Below, piece after piece: positions 33,201 to 42,751 of a stretch of 64,000 nucleotides of DNA; the first letter of the stretch is position 1; every line of letters starts with the position of its first letter. The stretch lies in contig NZ_JAOTIF010000015.1 in assembly GCF_025628885.1 (NCBI RefSeq), positions 94,372 through 158,371 of the forward strand. Direction: 5' to 3'. A program made the translations under genes and the position numbers. The DNA is from Paraflavisolibacter caeni. GTDB lineage: Bacteria; Bacteroidota; Bacteroidia; Chitinophagales; Chitinophagaceae. The notes under the pieces were generated by a model. It was not told where the DNA came from. It did not search any database and worked only from the letters and a program-made list of their open reading frames with translations.

Positions 33201-33398
33201 AGTTTGAGTGATAAAATCTTCGGTGTTATAATAGTATTATGGAAATTTAATCAGAAGTAATAAATTATATATCAATTTACTAAAGTATGCAAATAACTAT
33301 ACGTATTTTGAGCATATATTTTGCTATAAATGCAATAAACATCGTATTACTTACGTAGTTATAAGGCTGCAGTTTAAAAAAGAATTTGGTTAGCTCAT

Positions 33399-34430
33399 AT
33401 GATGACGTCTTATCAAAATGAAAAAATGGAAGTTAAGGAAACTTGTAGTTGTCTGCTTTGCTCAGGTTCTGCAGAGTTGGTTGAACAACGATATCCCGGA
33501 TATCAGGAACCATTGACATTTGATATTTATTATTGCTCAAATTGTAATACTTCATTTTCTACTCCCAGAGTTGAAACAAGTCAAATCTATGAACACATAT
33601 ATAAAAATGGTAGTAAGGTACCTGCATATAAACGTTATTGGCAATATTTGAACGAGATAAAGAGCAGTAAAGACCCCCTCCATTATTTATCTCAAAAAGA
33701 GGAAATGTATTGGGCTGTCAGACATTCTCTTTTAGAGATGAACAATAGCAAAACAATAAAGATAATGGAAGTGGGTTGCGGACTTGGGTATTTAACATAT
33801 GCCTTAGTGAAAGAAGGATATGATGTTATAGGTATAGATATTTCAAAAAATGCAGTAGACGAGGCAATTAAAAGTTTTGGGAATTATTATATATGTGCCG
33901 ATGTCTTTGAATATGTATCAGAGCATCAGAATCTGTATAATGTTATAATATTAACGGAAGTTATTGAGCACCTTAATGAACCATTAAAGTTTTTAGAATC
34001 AATTATGTTGATGCTTAAGAAGGGAGGGCGGATTATCATAACAACGCCTAATAAAACGGTTTTTCCTAAAGATGTGTCCTGGGCAACTGAACTTCCTCCT
34101 ATTCACCTGTGGTGGTTTACTGAAGATTCAATGAAGTTCATGGCAACTAAAATAAGTGCGAATGTGAGCTTTATAGATTTTAGTGATTTTTACAAAAAAA
34201 AGCCATGTTTAATCGAAGTAAATAAATTCATTAATAAATTTCCTCTTCTTAATAAAGATGGATCGGTAATAAATATACCTAAGGAAAATGGAAGGTTTCG
34301 GTCGTTTTTAGCAGGAATACCTTTTTTCAGGCTGTTAAATGTAAAAATTAAATCTGCATTTTCTAAAACATATGTTTGTCAGAAGAGAGGTCCTGTAATG
34401 GGAGCAATTTTTGAAAAAAATGCAATGTGA
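33399..34430 (+). CDS. SAM-dependent methyltransferase with N-terminal Cys-rich domain
   Basis: A 343-residue protein. Residues about 15-60 hold a zinc-ribbon-like pair, CSCLLCSGSAE and YYCSNCNTSFSTPR. The methyltransferase domain follows, with SAM motif I IMEVGCGLGYLTYALVKEGY (about 122-141), the acidic GIDISKNAVDEA, and VIILTEVIEHLNEP (about 185). Such Cys-rich plus methyltransferase proteins occur in deoxysugar C-methylation and related glycan modification. Starts at 33399, 33402 and 33426 are all possible. It is visibly AT-rich. The gene is monocistronic, between the two minus-strand operons of the locus. Confidence 0.83.
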   Translation: MMTSYQNEKMEVKETCSCLLCSGSAELVEQRYPGYQEPLTFDIYYCSNCNTSFSTPRVETSQIYEHIYKNGSKVPAYKRYWQYLNEIKSSKDPLHYLSQKEEMYWAVRHSLLEMNNSKTIKIMEVGCGLGYLTYALVKEGYDVIGIDISKNAVDEAIKSFGNYYICADVFEYVSEHQNLYNVIILTEVIEHLNEPLKFLESIMLMLKKGGRIIITTPNKTVFPKDVSWATELPPIHLWWFTEDSMKFMATKISANVSFIDFSDFYKKKPCLIEVNKFINKFPLLNKDGSVINIPKENGRFRSFLAGIPFFRLLNVKIKSAFSKTYVCQKRGPVMGAIFEKNAM

Positions 34431-34503
34431 GATTTTTAAAGTGGTTGACCTTTAGATCATTGTATTTTCCTTTGTTTCATTTCTCATAATTACCAGGCAT
34501 GTT

Positions 34504-36408
34504 TTACAGCACATCTAAATATTCCCTGCACCATAATTCAATAGTTAATAACTGGTAAATCCGGTAAGCATTATCCTCAATCCCTTTTCTGTCGTTCTCA
34601 ATCAATCGCTTTACAAATGAATAATTAAAAAGCCCTCTTTTTTCAACTGCTTCTTTTGACAACAACTCATTTACCATTCCTTTAAGTTCTCCGCTGATCC
34701 ACGACCGGATAGGAGCACCGAAGGAAGCTTTGGGTCTATAAATGATCTGATGAGGTAAATACTTTTCAGCCACCTTCTTTAGTATATACTTTGACTTGCC
34801 TCCTTTATACTTAAGATTTCCGTCAATCTTCATGGCCAGAGAGATCACATCTTTATCAATGAATGGCACACGCACTTCTACCGATGCAGCCATTGAAGCC
34901 CTATCTGTATACGTTAGATTCAGGCCGAGCATAAACATGTAAATATCTGTATAACACATTTTATTAACTACATCCTCTCCGTAATGAGCATTAAAAAGTT
35001 GAGCATGGTGTTGTCTTAGAGATGCATAAGACTGCTGTATATTTTGAGTAAAAAGTGCATGAATTTCCTCTTCGTCATAATAAGAATAACTGCGCATATA
35101 CGCTTCTTCCAGAGGCAACTCAGCAAATGAAAGAAACCGTTTGGTCCAGCGTATTAATCTGATACCTTTACCTTTTGCTTTAACTGGTGCGGTTTGAATG
35201 AGCCAGTTTATTGGCCTCCTTAATACTGGAGGTATTTTTCTATAATATAAAGCAAGTAATGTTGCCTTTTGACGCCTATATCCAAAAAAGATTTCATCGG
35301 CACCCATACCTGATAAGATAACTTTGACACCTTTTTCTCTGGCAGCTTTGCAGATAAGATATGTATTGATGGCAGCAGGATCACCAATTGGTTCATCAAG
35401 TATATGAACCATACTTGGTAGATCTTTTACAATGTTTGCATTCAACAATATTTCATTATGATCAAAGTGGAACTGATCAGCGAGCAACCGTGCATATTTT
35501 TCATCCTCTGGCATTTGCTCAACCAGCTTATCTGTATCACTGGTGGCTATAGTATAGGTTGAAATACGGGGATTAGTTTTTGACGCCAATACACTTATAA
35601 GCGAAGAGTCCAAACCCCCACTCAAAAACGAACTGACAGGAACATCAGCCACCATGTGCCGACGTATAGAGGCTTCAATACAATTTGTCAATAAATCTGT
35701 TATTTGCTCTTCATTTGTATATTGAATCCTGGTATCAAGTTTCCAATATGGTATGATGCCTGTCTTTATGGTCTCTTCATTAGTATCAATAACCATGTAA
35801 TGAGCAGGAGGTAATTTAAAACAGTTGCAAAACATTGATTCATTACCCGGCACCCATAAATAATTGATCGCTCCAACCAACGCACTGGTATTTAAAGTTT
35901 TATCAAAACCAGGAATATTGGTCAATGTTTTTAATTCAGATGAAAAAGCAAAGCTGTTGTTGATTTGTGTATAAAATAATGGCTTAATTCCAAAATGATC
36001 CCTGGCAATAAATAATTTTCCTGTTTTAATTTCATATATGGCGAAGGCAAACATACCAAGTAATAAGTCAAGGCACTTTTCTTTTTTATAACGATATAAT
36101 TCCAGTAAAACCTCTGTGTCTGATGTCGTTATAAAATTCAAGTGAGGTACTGTATTGAGTAGTTCATTCTTTAATTCTTGGTAATTATAAATCTCTCCAT
36201 TGAATATAATAGCTAGACCATCCTTGATCAATGGTTGGTTCGATCTCGCTTCAAGATCTATGATGGATAATCGTTGATGAGATAAAGCAATATTGTTATG
36301 TTTCCATATGCTTTGTGCATCAGGACCACGATGCTTCTGTTTAGTGCATGCAGCATTTGCTAGCATCTCGTTTTCCTGAAAATTTATAAAACCTGCAATG
36401 CCACACAT
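34504..36408 (-). CDS. asnB: Asparagine synthase (glutamine-hydrolysing) family, surface-glycan type
   Basis: A 634-residue amidotransferase. The N-terminal class II glutaminase begins MCGIAGFIN with the catalytic Cys at position 2; KHRGPDAQSIW and FNGEIYNYQEL follow. The synthetase domain has the pyrophosphate loop VSSFLSGGLDSSLISV (about 255-270) and KVILSGMGADEIFFGYRRQK (about 365). The family makes asparagine, but members within polysaccharide loci usually amidate uronic acids or similar carboxyls of the glycan. Context favours the second role; sequence alone does not settle it. It lies 94 bp downstream of the GT4 gene. Confidence 0.9.
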   Translation of the reverse strand: MCGIAGFINFQENEMLANAACTKQKHRGPDAQSIWKHNNIALSHQRLSIIDLEARSNQPLIKDGLAIIFNGEIYNYQELKNELLNTVPHLNFITTSDTEVLLELYRYKKEKCLDLLLGMFAFAIYEIKTGKLFIARDHFGIKPLFYTQINNSFAFSSELKTLTNIPGFDKTLNTSALVGAINYLWVPGNESMFCNCFKLPPAHYMVIDTNEETIKTGIIPYWKLDTRIQYTNEEQITDLLTNCIEASIRRHMVADVPVSSFLSGGLDSSLISVLASKTNPRISTYTIATSDTDKLVEQMPEDEKYARLLADQFHFDHNEILLNANIVKDLPSMVHILDEPIGDPAAINTYLICKAAREKGVKVILSGMGADEIFFGYRRQKATLLALYYRKIPPVLRRPINWLIQTAPVKAKGKGIRLIRWTKRFLSFAELPLEEAYMRSYSYYDEEEIHALFTQNIQQSYASLRQHHAQLFNAHYGEDVVNKMCYTDIYMFMLGLNLTYTDRASMAASVEVRVPFIDKDVISLAMKIDGNLKYKGGKSKYILKKVAEKYLPHQIIYRPKASFGAPIRSWISGELKGMVNELLSKEAVEKRGLFNYSFVKRLIENDRKGIEDNAYRIYQLLTIELWCREYLDVL

Positions 36409-36502
36409 AAATAATTAGATATTAATGATAAATCAGGTCTCTATAACCAAACTATAATTATCTTATTAAACATTGTTACCATTGTTCATTCACAATTTAC
36501 GA

Positions 36503-37606
36503 TCATGTCACCTCTTCAAATATCCTGAGCAATGATTGTTCGAAAATTTCAATAGTATAAAATTGATGAAACTTTTGTTTTGCCTTTCTTCCTAATGATG
36601 CCCTTAATTCAGGATCATTGATCAATAATTCCACTTTTTCTAAAATAGCTTCTCTATCCTTGATAGGCGCTACAAATCCAGTTTGTCCTTGGTCTATCAT
36701 TTCTTGAATTCCTCCATTGTTACTTGCAATTATGGGAATCCCTGCTTGCATTGCCTCCAGAATGGTAACAGGGAAAGCTTCATTTTTATAGTATGAAGGA
36801 AAGACCAATATATCAGACTCCATCAATATTTTCTTTTTTTCATCTCCATACAATGGGCCTCTTACCTCGGCAATAGTTGTTAACTCATTTTTTTGGATAA
36901 ACTGCTGTACATGTTCTAAACTCACATCAAAAGGCGCGCCCACTATATAAGCTTTGAATTTGTAGTTCTTTTTATGCAAGAGATTTATACATTCTAGAAA
37001 AATATCAATCCCCTTGTGGAGTACAAGGTTAGATAAATAAAGAATTACAGGTTCTGTTCTTGAAGCTTTTACACTGTTGTAATATGAATCTTCGGGAACT
37101 CCGCAAGGCAATACGAAGGGCCTTCCTTTATATATGGATTCGATGTCTTTCTGCAAGATTCTGGCCAATATTATCACATTACTTTTTTGGAATACAAGGC
37201 GATAAAGCATTCTTTTAATTGCAGAATCAGCAATTTCCTGTTGTATGCCTTTACCATGAAGATGGTAAAGCCTTTTTACATTTAGAACACGTAAAATGAA
37301 GCTGAAAAATGCATCTCTGTAAAAAGCTCCACCCACTGGAGCTATCGTAAAATATGCCACATTAGGTCTGAATTTAATAACGGTATATACAAGCCTGAAG
37401 CAGAAGATAACCATTAACCAAATTTTTTTGAACCTTATCCTGCTAATATCAGCTATTGAATTAGCAAACTGTAATGGCAATGGTATAATATCAAACTCTG
37501 AGCGAATAAGTGAACTATTGAGGACATGATTGTTCATGATCGAAGCCCCATGAACAGGTGGTGGTAATTGAGCAAGAAATAATATTTTCTTTTTAGGTGG
37601 TTTCAT
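36503..37606 (-). CDS. GT4-family glycosyltransferase
   Basis: A 367-residue GT-B glycosyltransferase. The N-terminal domain starts KKILFLAQLPPPVHGASIMN, the usual GT4 opening. The C-terminal nucleotide-sugar domain has ILYLSNLVLHKGIDIFLECI (about 195-214), VFPSYYKNEAFPVTILEAMQ with the EX7E-type pair (about 290-309), AGIPIIASNNGGIQEMI, and GFVAPIKDREAI. It adds a sugar from a nucleotide donor to the growing lipid-linked unit on the cytosolic face. The start overlaps the upstream polymerase-like gene by 14 bp, which indicates translational coupling. Confidence 0.9.
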   Translation of the reverse strand: MKPPKKKILFLAQLPPPVHGASIMNNHVLNSSLIRSEFDIIPLPLQFANSIADISRIRFKKIWLMVIFCFRLVYTVIKFRPNVAYFTIAPVGGAFYRDAFFSFILRVLNVKRLYHLHGKGIQQEIADSAIKRMLYRLVFQKSNVIILARILQKDIESIYKGRPFVLPCGVPEDSYYNSVKASRTEPVILYLSNLVLHKGIDIFLECINLLHKKNYKFKAYIVGAPFDVSLEHVQQFIQKNELTTIAEVRGPLYGDEKKKILMESDILVFPSYYKNEAFPVTILEAMQAGIPIIASNNGGIQEMIDQGQTGFVAPIKDREAILEKVELLINDPELRASLGRKAKQKFHQFYTIEIFEQSLLRIFEEVT

Positions 37607-38867
37607 CCTGGTTTGGGATTTTTGATTTTACAATAAATCTAGTGGGTGTGAACTCTTTCCTCAAATGGAAGGCAGTTGTAAAAAAGATTAACCAGAAATA
37701 AACTGCCGAATGAGGAAGTTCAAGTATAACATTAAAACTACACCAGACTATGCTGCCTATTAAAGTCAGGCTCAAAAAATACAGAACCTTATCATTGCTG
37801 AATGGTTTTATAAATAATAAATTAAAAATCCTTCTAATTGGCCACAATAATAAAAAAAATGGTAATAATCCAATATGGAAGATGATTGTTAAAAAAGAGT
37901 TATGTGGGGGACTAATGTGTCTGGCTAATGGATTGAATTCAGGTGTCATTATGTTGCTCTGAATTTTATTTTGTAGATAATAAGAATAATCGGCTGTCAT
38001 ATAGGGCATTCCAAATCCATTTCCAAATAGATAATAATTATCTGCTGCATTTGCAAGGATATGCCTCCAGTATAAGAGCCGCCATTTTACATTAACGTCG
38101 GTAAAGTCAGGAGCTAAAAACAATAATCCTATGCAAATTAAACCTATTACTAAAAAGGTGATTCTATGAGCAACTTTTATTCTAAAAAAGAAATAAGATA
38201 ACCCAATAATGACTTCCGAAAGAAAAAAAGCGGCTTGTTTTGTAAGTAATGACAATATAAGGCAGGAAAGGTAAATTAAATATTTATTAATGCCTTTTTT
38301 GTATAGTAAGGTATAAGAACTATAGGTGATGACGCCAAGAACAGCTATATAAGAGTAAAATCTAAATTCAAATTGAGTGTCTGAATGAAGAATAAATAAT
38401 ATAAACAGTATTTTGGCCCATGTAAGAAAATATGAAACTTTACCTATCCATATGATAAATCTTAGGAGACTTTCAATATCATACTTAGTGCGATAAAAGG
38501 TATTAAAAAGAATATATGCAAATGCCAGGTATATGAACAAGCCATATTGTCTGATGGCCATTTTAAAATAAAACTCCGGTTTGTCTCTAAAAAATAGAAA
38601 AGAAATTATCAGGTATATAAAAGAAAGAGCAATGATGATGAGTACCTCTGGGTTTCTGATCATTATCTTTCCTTTATTAAGCCCTAGAAGACAAAGCAGC
38701 AGTATGATCGTATCATGCAGGTAAATATTGGGTAGGATAGCATATTTAGTAAAAGCTTTTCCAAAAACGAGTGTAATAAAGATTACAATGGCAAGCAAAT
38801 AATGAATTGCAAGAGGATAAAACTTTTGATTTTCCTGTTTTATATTGATACCTAAATATTGGAGCAT
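37593..38867 (-). CDS. Second O-antigen ligase/polymerase-like membrane protein
   Basis: A 424-residue protein with about ten to twelve membrane helices and a periplasmic loop near residues 270-340. The loop includes YLFGNGFGMPYMTADYSYYL and ARHISPPHNSFLTIIFHIGL, where the H-NSFL pattern matches the O-antigen ligase superfamily. It shares little direct sequence with the 29,022 protein. Its place between the GT2 and GT4 genes and next to Wzx suggests it is the Wzy polymerase of this operon. The sequence is AT-rich, as its neighbours are. Confidence 0.83.
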   Translation of the reverse strand: MLQYLGINIKQENQKFYPLAIHYLLAIVIFITLVFGKAFTKYAILPNIYLHDTIILLLCLLGLNKGKIMIRNPEVLIIIALSFIYLIISFLFFRDKPEFYFKMAIRQYGLFIYLAFAYILFNTFYRTKYDIESLLRFIIWIGKVSYFLTWAKILFILFILHSDTQFEFRFYSYIAVLGVITYSSYTLLYKKGINKYLIYLSCLILSLLTKQAAFFLSEVIIGLSYFFFRIKVAHRITFLVIGLICIGLLFLAPDFTDVNVKWRLLYWRHILANAADNYYLFGNGFGMPYMTADYSYYLQNKIQSNIMTPEFNPLARHISPPHNSFLTIIFHIGLLPFFLLLWPIRRIFNLLFIKPFSNDKVLYFLSLTLIGSIVWCSFNVILELPHSAVYFWLIFFTTAFHLRKEFTPTRFIVKSKIPNQDETT

Positions 38868-38871
38868 ATGC

Positions 38872-39933
38872 TCATTGTATTTTTTTACTTTTACTAAGCA
38901 TTAGTGAGAGGAGAATTATAAGCGATTTAGCAGCTTGCTTGAATTTTCCTCCATTGATATAACTGTTTTTAATGTATATCTTCCATACACTAAATCCAAC
39001 ATTGCTTAATGCCAGGCATCGTTCAAACCAGTTAAGCTCGATCGCTTTCCTTAAAGCCTTATCCTTATAAAGCTTTGCCTGCTTATTGTTTTCAATTATT
39101 TTTCTATACCATCTAAGACTTTCCTGTAAATATTGAATATCAGGTGTGAAATTTCTGCTGTTGTAATAACCATTATGAATATATAATGCGGTTTGATCCA
39201 CCTCTATATTTAATAATTTTAAGTACCTGCCTTGAATTGCATTACTATCGTTTTCAAATTCCTGAGTGCGTATAGTCGATGTGTTAATTTGATGTTTCCG
39301 GTATTTTAAAACAGGTTTTTTGTCAATAAAAATTCCCATCTTTTCTGATATCCTTGCTAAAAAATCATAGTCATCACAAATACTAAATCCCGACTGGTAT
39401 CGTAAGCTCCCTAATTTCTCTTTATTAAGCATGACTGTTGAGTGACAAAAAAAGTTCTTAAATAACAAACTTGGAAATATCTCATTACCCTGGATGTCTG
39501 TATTATTCAGTTTAAATATTCGAAGAAACTTTCTAAGCAAGGGCTGCAATGTAGGCTTACCTTCTTGATCAATAAAGTCAGGATAAGAAGCAACTGCTAT
39601 GAGCTCTGGATTAGATTTTAAAAAATGATATTGCCTCTCAAGCCGGTAAGGATAGGAAATATCATCATGGTCCTGGATAGCAATATAATTGGTCGTTGTT
39701 AACTCTATTAACTTATTATGGGTATAAGGAATTCCCATATTTTTAGGATTTTGAAAGATTCTTATTCGTGGATCTTGATAGGATTCAATCAAACTGATGG
39801 TGTTGTCAGTTGAACAATCATCTACGACAATGATTTCAAAATCTTGTAAAGATTGCACAAGAATTGCATTGATAGTTTCCTTTATAAACTTTGAAGAGTT
39901 ATAAGTTGGTATGATTACTGAAGTCAACGGCAT
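38872..39933 (-). CDS. GT2-family glycosyltransferase
   Basis: A 353-residue GT-A glycosyltransferase. The nucleotide-sugar domain starts PLTSVIIPTYNSSKFIKETI, continues with FEIIVVDDCSTDNT (about 33-46), and has the DXD-type motif in AIQDHDDISYPYR (about 88-100). ICDDYDFLARI (about 185) is the acceptor-side acidic motif. The C-terminus (320-353) is basic and hydrophobic and may touch the membrane. It is 4 bp from the polymerase-like gene and 27 bp from the flippase gene, in a tight operon. Confidence 0.9.
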   Translation of the reverse strand: MPLTSVIIPTYNSSKFIKETINAILVQSLQDFEIIVVDDCSTDNTISLIESYQDPRIRIFQNPKNMGIPYTHNKLIELTTTNYIAIQDHDDISYPYRLERQYHFLKSNPELIAVASYPDFIDQEGKPTLQPLLRKFLRIFKLNNTDIQGNEIFPSLLFKNFFCHSTVMLNKEKLGSLRYQSGFSICDDYDFLARISEKMGIFIDKKPVLKYRKHQINTSTIRTQEFENDSNAIQGRYLKLLNIEVDQTALYIHNGYYNSRNFTPDIQYLQESLRWYRKIIENNKQAKLYKDKALRKAIELNWFERCLALSNVGFSVWKIYIKNSYINGGKFKQAAKSLIILLSLMLSKSKKIQ

Positions 39934-39960
39934 ATCGTTACTTGTAGGGTGATAAATATT

Positions 39961-41220
39961 TTAATTATAAATAAGGTTTTTGGATGAGGATAAAATTTTG
40001 TTTTTATAAAGCTGGTAAAACATTGTTGACACGATGGTAAACTCTGTGACAACAATAGAAACTGACACTCCATACATGTTAAAGTAGTAGCACAATGGGA
40101 TAGTCAAACATAAACTGAATAAACCGAACATTAAATAAATCTTTGTGTAGGTTGTTTTAAATCCGAATGACAATAATCCCAATATACCAAATACATATCC
40201 TAATGAAACAATGGTAGGAGTAAAGGCCATAATTTGAATCAATACTACTGATGGATTATATTGCGTTGAACCATATAAAAAATGTACGATAAACTTGGCT
40301 AATAAAAATAACAGCATTGAAGCGATAATGCCGACACCTCCCATCCACTTGATACATAATAATAAAAAGGTTGCTGCTTTCTCTTTCGACTCCATTATGT
40401 ATTTATTAATACGGGGATAGGCGGCTTGACCAATGGTGAAAATCAATGCTTGAACCCCTTTTATAAGTTTGTCTGCAGCAACAAAATAACCCACTACTTG
40501 GTTATTGGTAAAAATACCTAATATAATGATATTACTGGTCGTATAGAAATTTATTGCTGCTGTTGACAAAAAGATATGCCATCCATCATGTAAGGCTTTT
40601 TTGATTTCAAAAAAACTAGGTTGATACCATTGTACTAAATTTTTTTTACCAAAGATCCAGATACAACTGATGGCAGTTAGTAAAAAAGTAATAAGGCATT
40701 GAATGACTAGTGTAGCAACATAATCGTTACTATCTTTAACATAAATAAAAATAAGAGGGAACGCTAAAAATTTTGGAATTAGTGATAACGGTATAATCCA
40801 TTCTGTCTTTTCTATTCCTTGAAAAAACCAGACTGGTGAAAAAAGACTTTGCAATACCACTGTAAAACCAATTATATATAGCAATGCATCCTTTCTTAGC
40901 TCTTTGATGATGAAAATCAGTACCATCAAAATGATTAAGCTAATGAATGCCAACGCCGCTTTAGAAAAGTTTGTTGTCCAAAAGATTTTATTTAATGTTT
41001 TCTGATCCTCTTTGTGAATGGCAACTTGCTGGGTTGCAGACATGTTAAATCCATAATCTGTAAATAACAGAAAATAATTAATGACAGCTAATACAAAGTT
41101 GATTTTACCAAAATTATTAGGTCCAAGTACTTTAGTTAAATAAGGTAAAATGATAAATGGAAGAATATAATTTGCAATTTGAAGCAGGGAAAGTGATGCT
41201 ATATTTTTGATTAGTTTCAA
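39961..41220 (-). CDS. Wzx-type polysaccharide flippase
   Basis: A 419-residue membrane protein with about twelve helices of the MATE/polysaccharide-transport fold. The family opening is MKLIKNIASLSLLQIANYIL, then LPYLTKVLGPNNFGKINFVL and TDYGFNMSATQQVAIH (about 55-70). Loop motifs such as VWFFQGIEKTEWII (about 130) match Wzx of Wzy-dependent pathways. It is predicted to turn undecaprenyl-diphosphate-linked repeat units from the inner to the outer face of the membrane. Confidence 0.9.
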   Translation of the reverse strand: MKLIKNIASLSLLQIANYILPFIILPYLTKVLGPNNFGKINFVLAVINYFLLFTDYGFNMSATQQVAIHKEDQKTLNKIFWTTNFSKAALAFISLIILMVLIFIIKELRKDALLYIIGFTVVLQSLFSPVWFFQGIEKTEWIIPLSLIPKFLAFPLIFIYVKDSNDYVATLVIQCLITFLLTAISCIWIFGKKNLVQWYQPSFFEIKKALHDGWHIFLSTAAINFYTTSNIIILGIFTNNQVVGYFVAADKLIKGVQALIFTIGQAAYPRINKYIMESKEKAATFLLLCIKWMGGVGIIASMLLFLLAKFIVHFLYGSTQYNPSVVLIQIMAFTPTIVSLGYVFGILGLLSFGFKTTYTKIYLMFGLFSLCLTIPLCYYFNMYGVSVSIVVTEFTIVSTMFYQLYKNKILSSSKNLIYN

Positions 41221-41260
41221 GTGGAATATGTATGATTAAGTTTATTCAAGTTTTTTATTG

Positions 41261-42358
41261 TTATACAGTTGTTTTCCTTGTATTCCTTCTCTCCTGATGA
41301 TTTAGGAATTTATAAAATTCTATAAATAACACTAATGCCAAAGCTGCTAAAAGACCCCATAATGCGTATCTTATATATGATTGCCTGGTGATATCTGTAA
41401 CTTTAATGCCTGTAGGAGAAAAACCAGAGTAAACCTGTAAAATATCTTGTTCTTCTATAGCTTTTCTTTTGGCCTGAAGTAATTCATCTTTTAACAATAA
41501 CTCTTTGTCAACCATTGCAATTTCCGGACTGGACATACTTGTATCTGAAATGATGATATTGTTGCCATTACTGCCCGAAGTTCCCGGTCTGTTAAGTTTA
41601 CTAATATATGCCTGCCTTAATGAATCTAACCCAGTTAATGATCGCTGAAGAATGTTTACCTCATCAGAGTTTAATCCATTAATACCTTGTTTATAAAAAT
41701 TTAGAATCTCATTACTATTCACTAAATGGACTAAACCTTCTTGAACTTTAGGATATAGACTGGAATTGGTACTATATAATCTTATTTTTTGTGAAGGATA
41801 GTCATATGGCTTCAAATTATTCTTAAATTCTCTGAAGTTTACGGTGTTGCTCCAAAGTGTATCCCTATTCACGGTTCCCGTCCGGCTATGATCAAGAAAG
41901 GTATTTCTATACAAACGGGCAGTTTCCATATAATCATCTACTGGTGAAATTTCAAAACTAATCAAGCGCTGGGCTTCTCCTTCTTGTATTCCAAAATTCT
42001 TGGACAGTTCTATATACCGTTTTTGATCTATAAGCGAATTGAAATAATCGATTAGGTTATATAATGGTCTTGTACTTTGAAAGTTAGTCTTTACCAGCAT
42101 TTCTGAATAATAGGTAGGGCCTTTTGAAATATAACGCTGAAGTCCAAAACCAAGTCCGATGAGTGCTCCAATAGCCAACCAGAGAATTTTTCTCCTGAGG
42201 AACAATAAAATGCCAATAAAAAATTGAAATAGGGAAATAAAAAAAAGGGACAGAAGATTGCCAATCTTTCTAAATGTTTTTTCAATCAGGCTAAAAAACA
42301 CTCCTAAATCTATTTCAGTTTCTTTGGGCGTCTTTGGGTCTTTAATATCTTCTTGCAT
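41261..42358 (-). CDS. Wzz-type chain-length determinant protein
   Basis: A 365-residue protein with two membrane segments (about 60-80, after an N-terminal cytosolic part and a hydrophobic stretch from 37; and about 330-350). Between them is a long periplasmic region (about 85-325) of mixed and coiled-coil-like sequence (DSLRQAYISKLNRP, ELLLKDELLQAKRKAIEEQ). The last 15 residues are basic and cytosolic. This is the build of the Wzz/PCP family that sets polymer length with Wzy. It lacks a C-terminal kinase domain. It is the first gene of the operon 42358-34504. Confidence 0.8.
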   Translation of the reverse strand: MQEDIKDPKTPKETEIDLGVFFSLIEKTFRKIGNLLSLFFISLFQFFIGILLFLRRKILWLAIGALIGLGFGLQRYISKGPTYYSEMLVKTNFQSTRPLYNLIDYFNSLIDQKRYIELSKNFGIQEGEAQRLISFEISPVDDYMETARLYRNTFLDHSRTGTVNRDTLWSNTVNFREFKNNLKPYDYPSQKIRLYSTNSSLYPKVQEGLVHLVNSNEILNFYKQGINGLNSDEVNILQRSLTGLDSLRQAYISKLNRPGTSGSNGNNIIISDTSMSSPEIAMVDKELLLKDELLQAKRKAIEEQDILQVYSGFSPTGIKVTDITRQSYIRYALWGLLAALALVLFIEFYKFLNHQERRNTRKTTV

Positions 42359-42751
42359 TAAGATAATGGTATAAAGGTGAATCTGTTCAATAACAAAAGT
42401 ACCAATCTGTTTAAATTATTTTACATGATACATATGGCTATTTTGGGTTTTCAGAAATACTTTGACTTTTGTCCTGCAATGACTGTTTAAATAGTTCAAA
42501 CGTTGCTTCCGTTAGTAACCTTCTTGAATAACTGATTAGGTAGCCTACCTGTTGTAAATTATATAATAATTTAACTAATTGATATTCAATTAAAAAGAAT
42601 TTTTTTTAAGCTCTGAAACATTCCGGGATTTGCATGACTACAAGTAACCATTATGAAAATATTTTAATGTTATTTGAAATAACTACCGAAAAAACTCATT
42701 AAAAAATAGATGTTTTGTAATATTGAACCCCTAACTCGTATGTAACCACAA
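42359..42751. other. Divergent intergenic region between the Wzz-type and GT2 genes
   Basis: 393 bp without a gene, very AT-rich. It must hold promoters for both divergent transcripts. I see no convincing TAnnTTTG box with spacing, no -24/-12 site and no named RNA. Confidence 0.5.
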
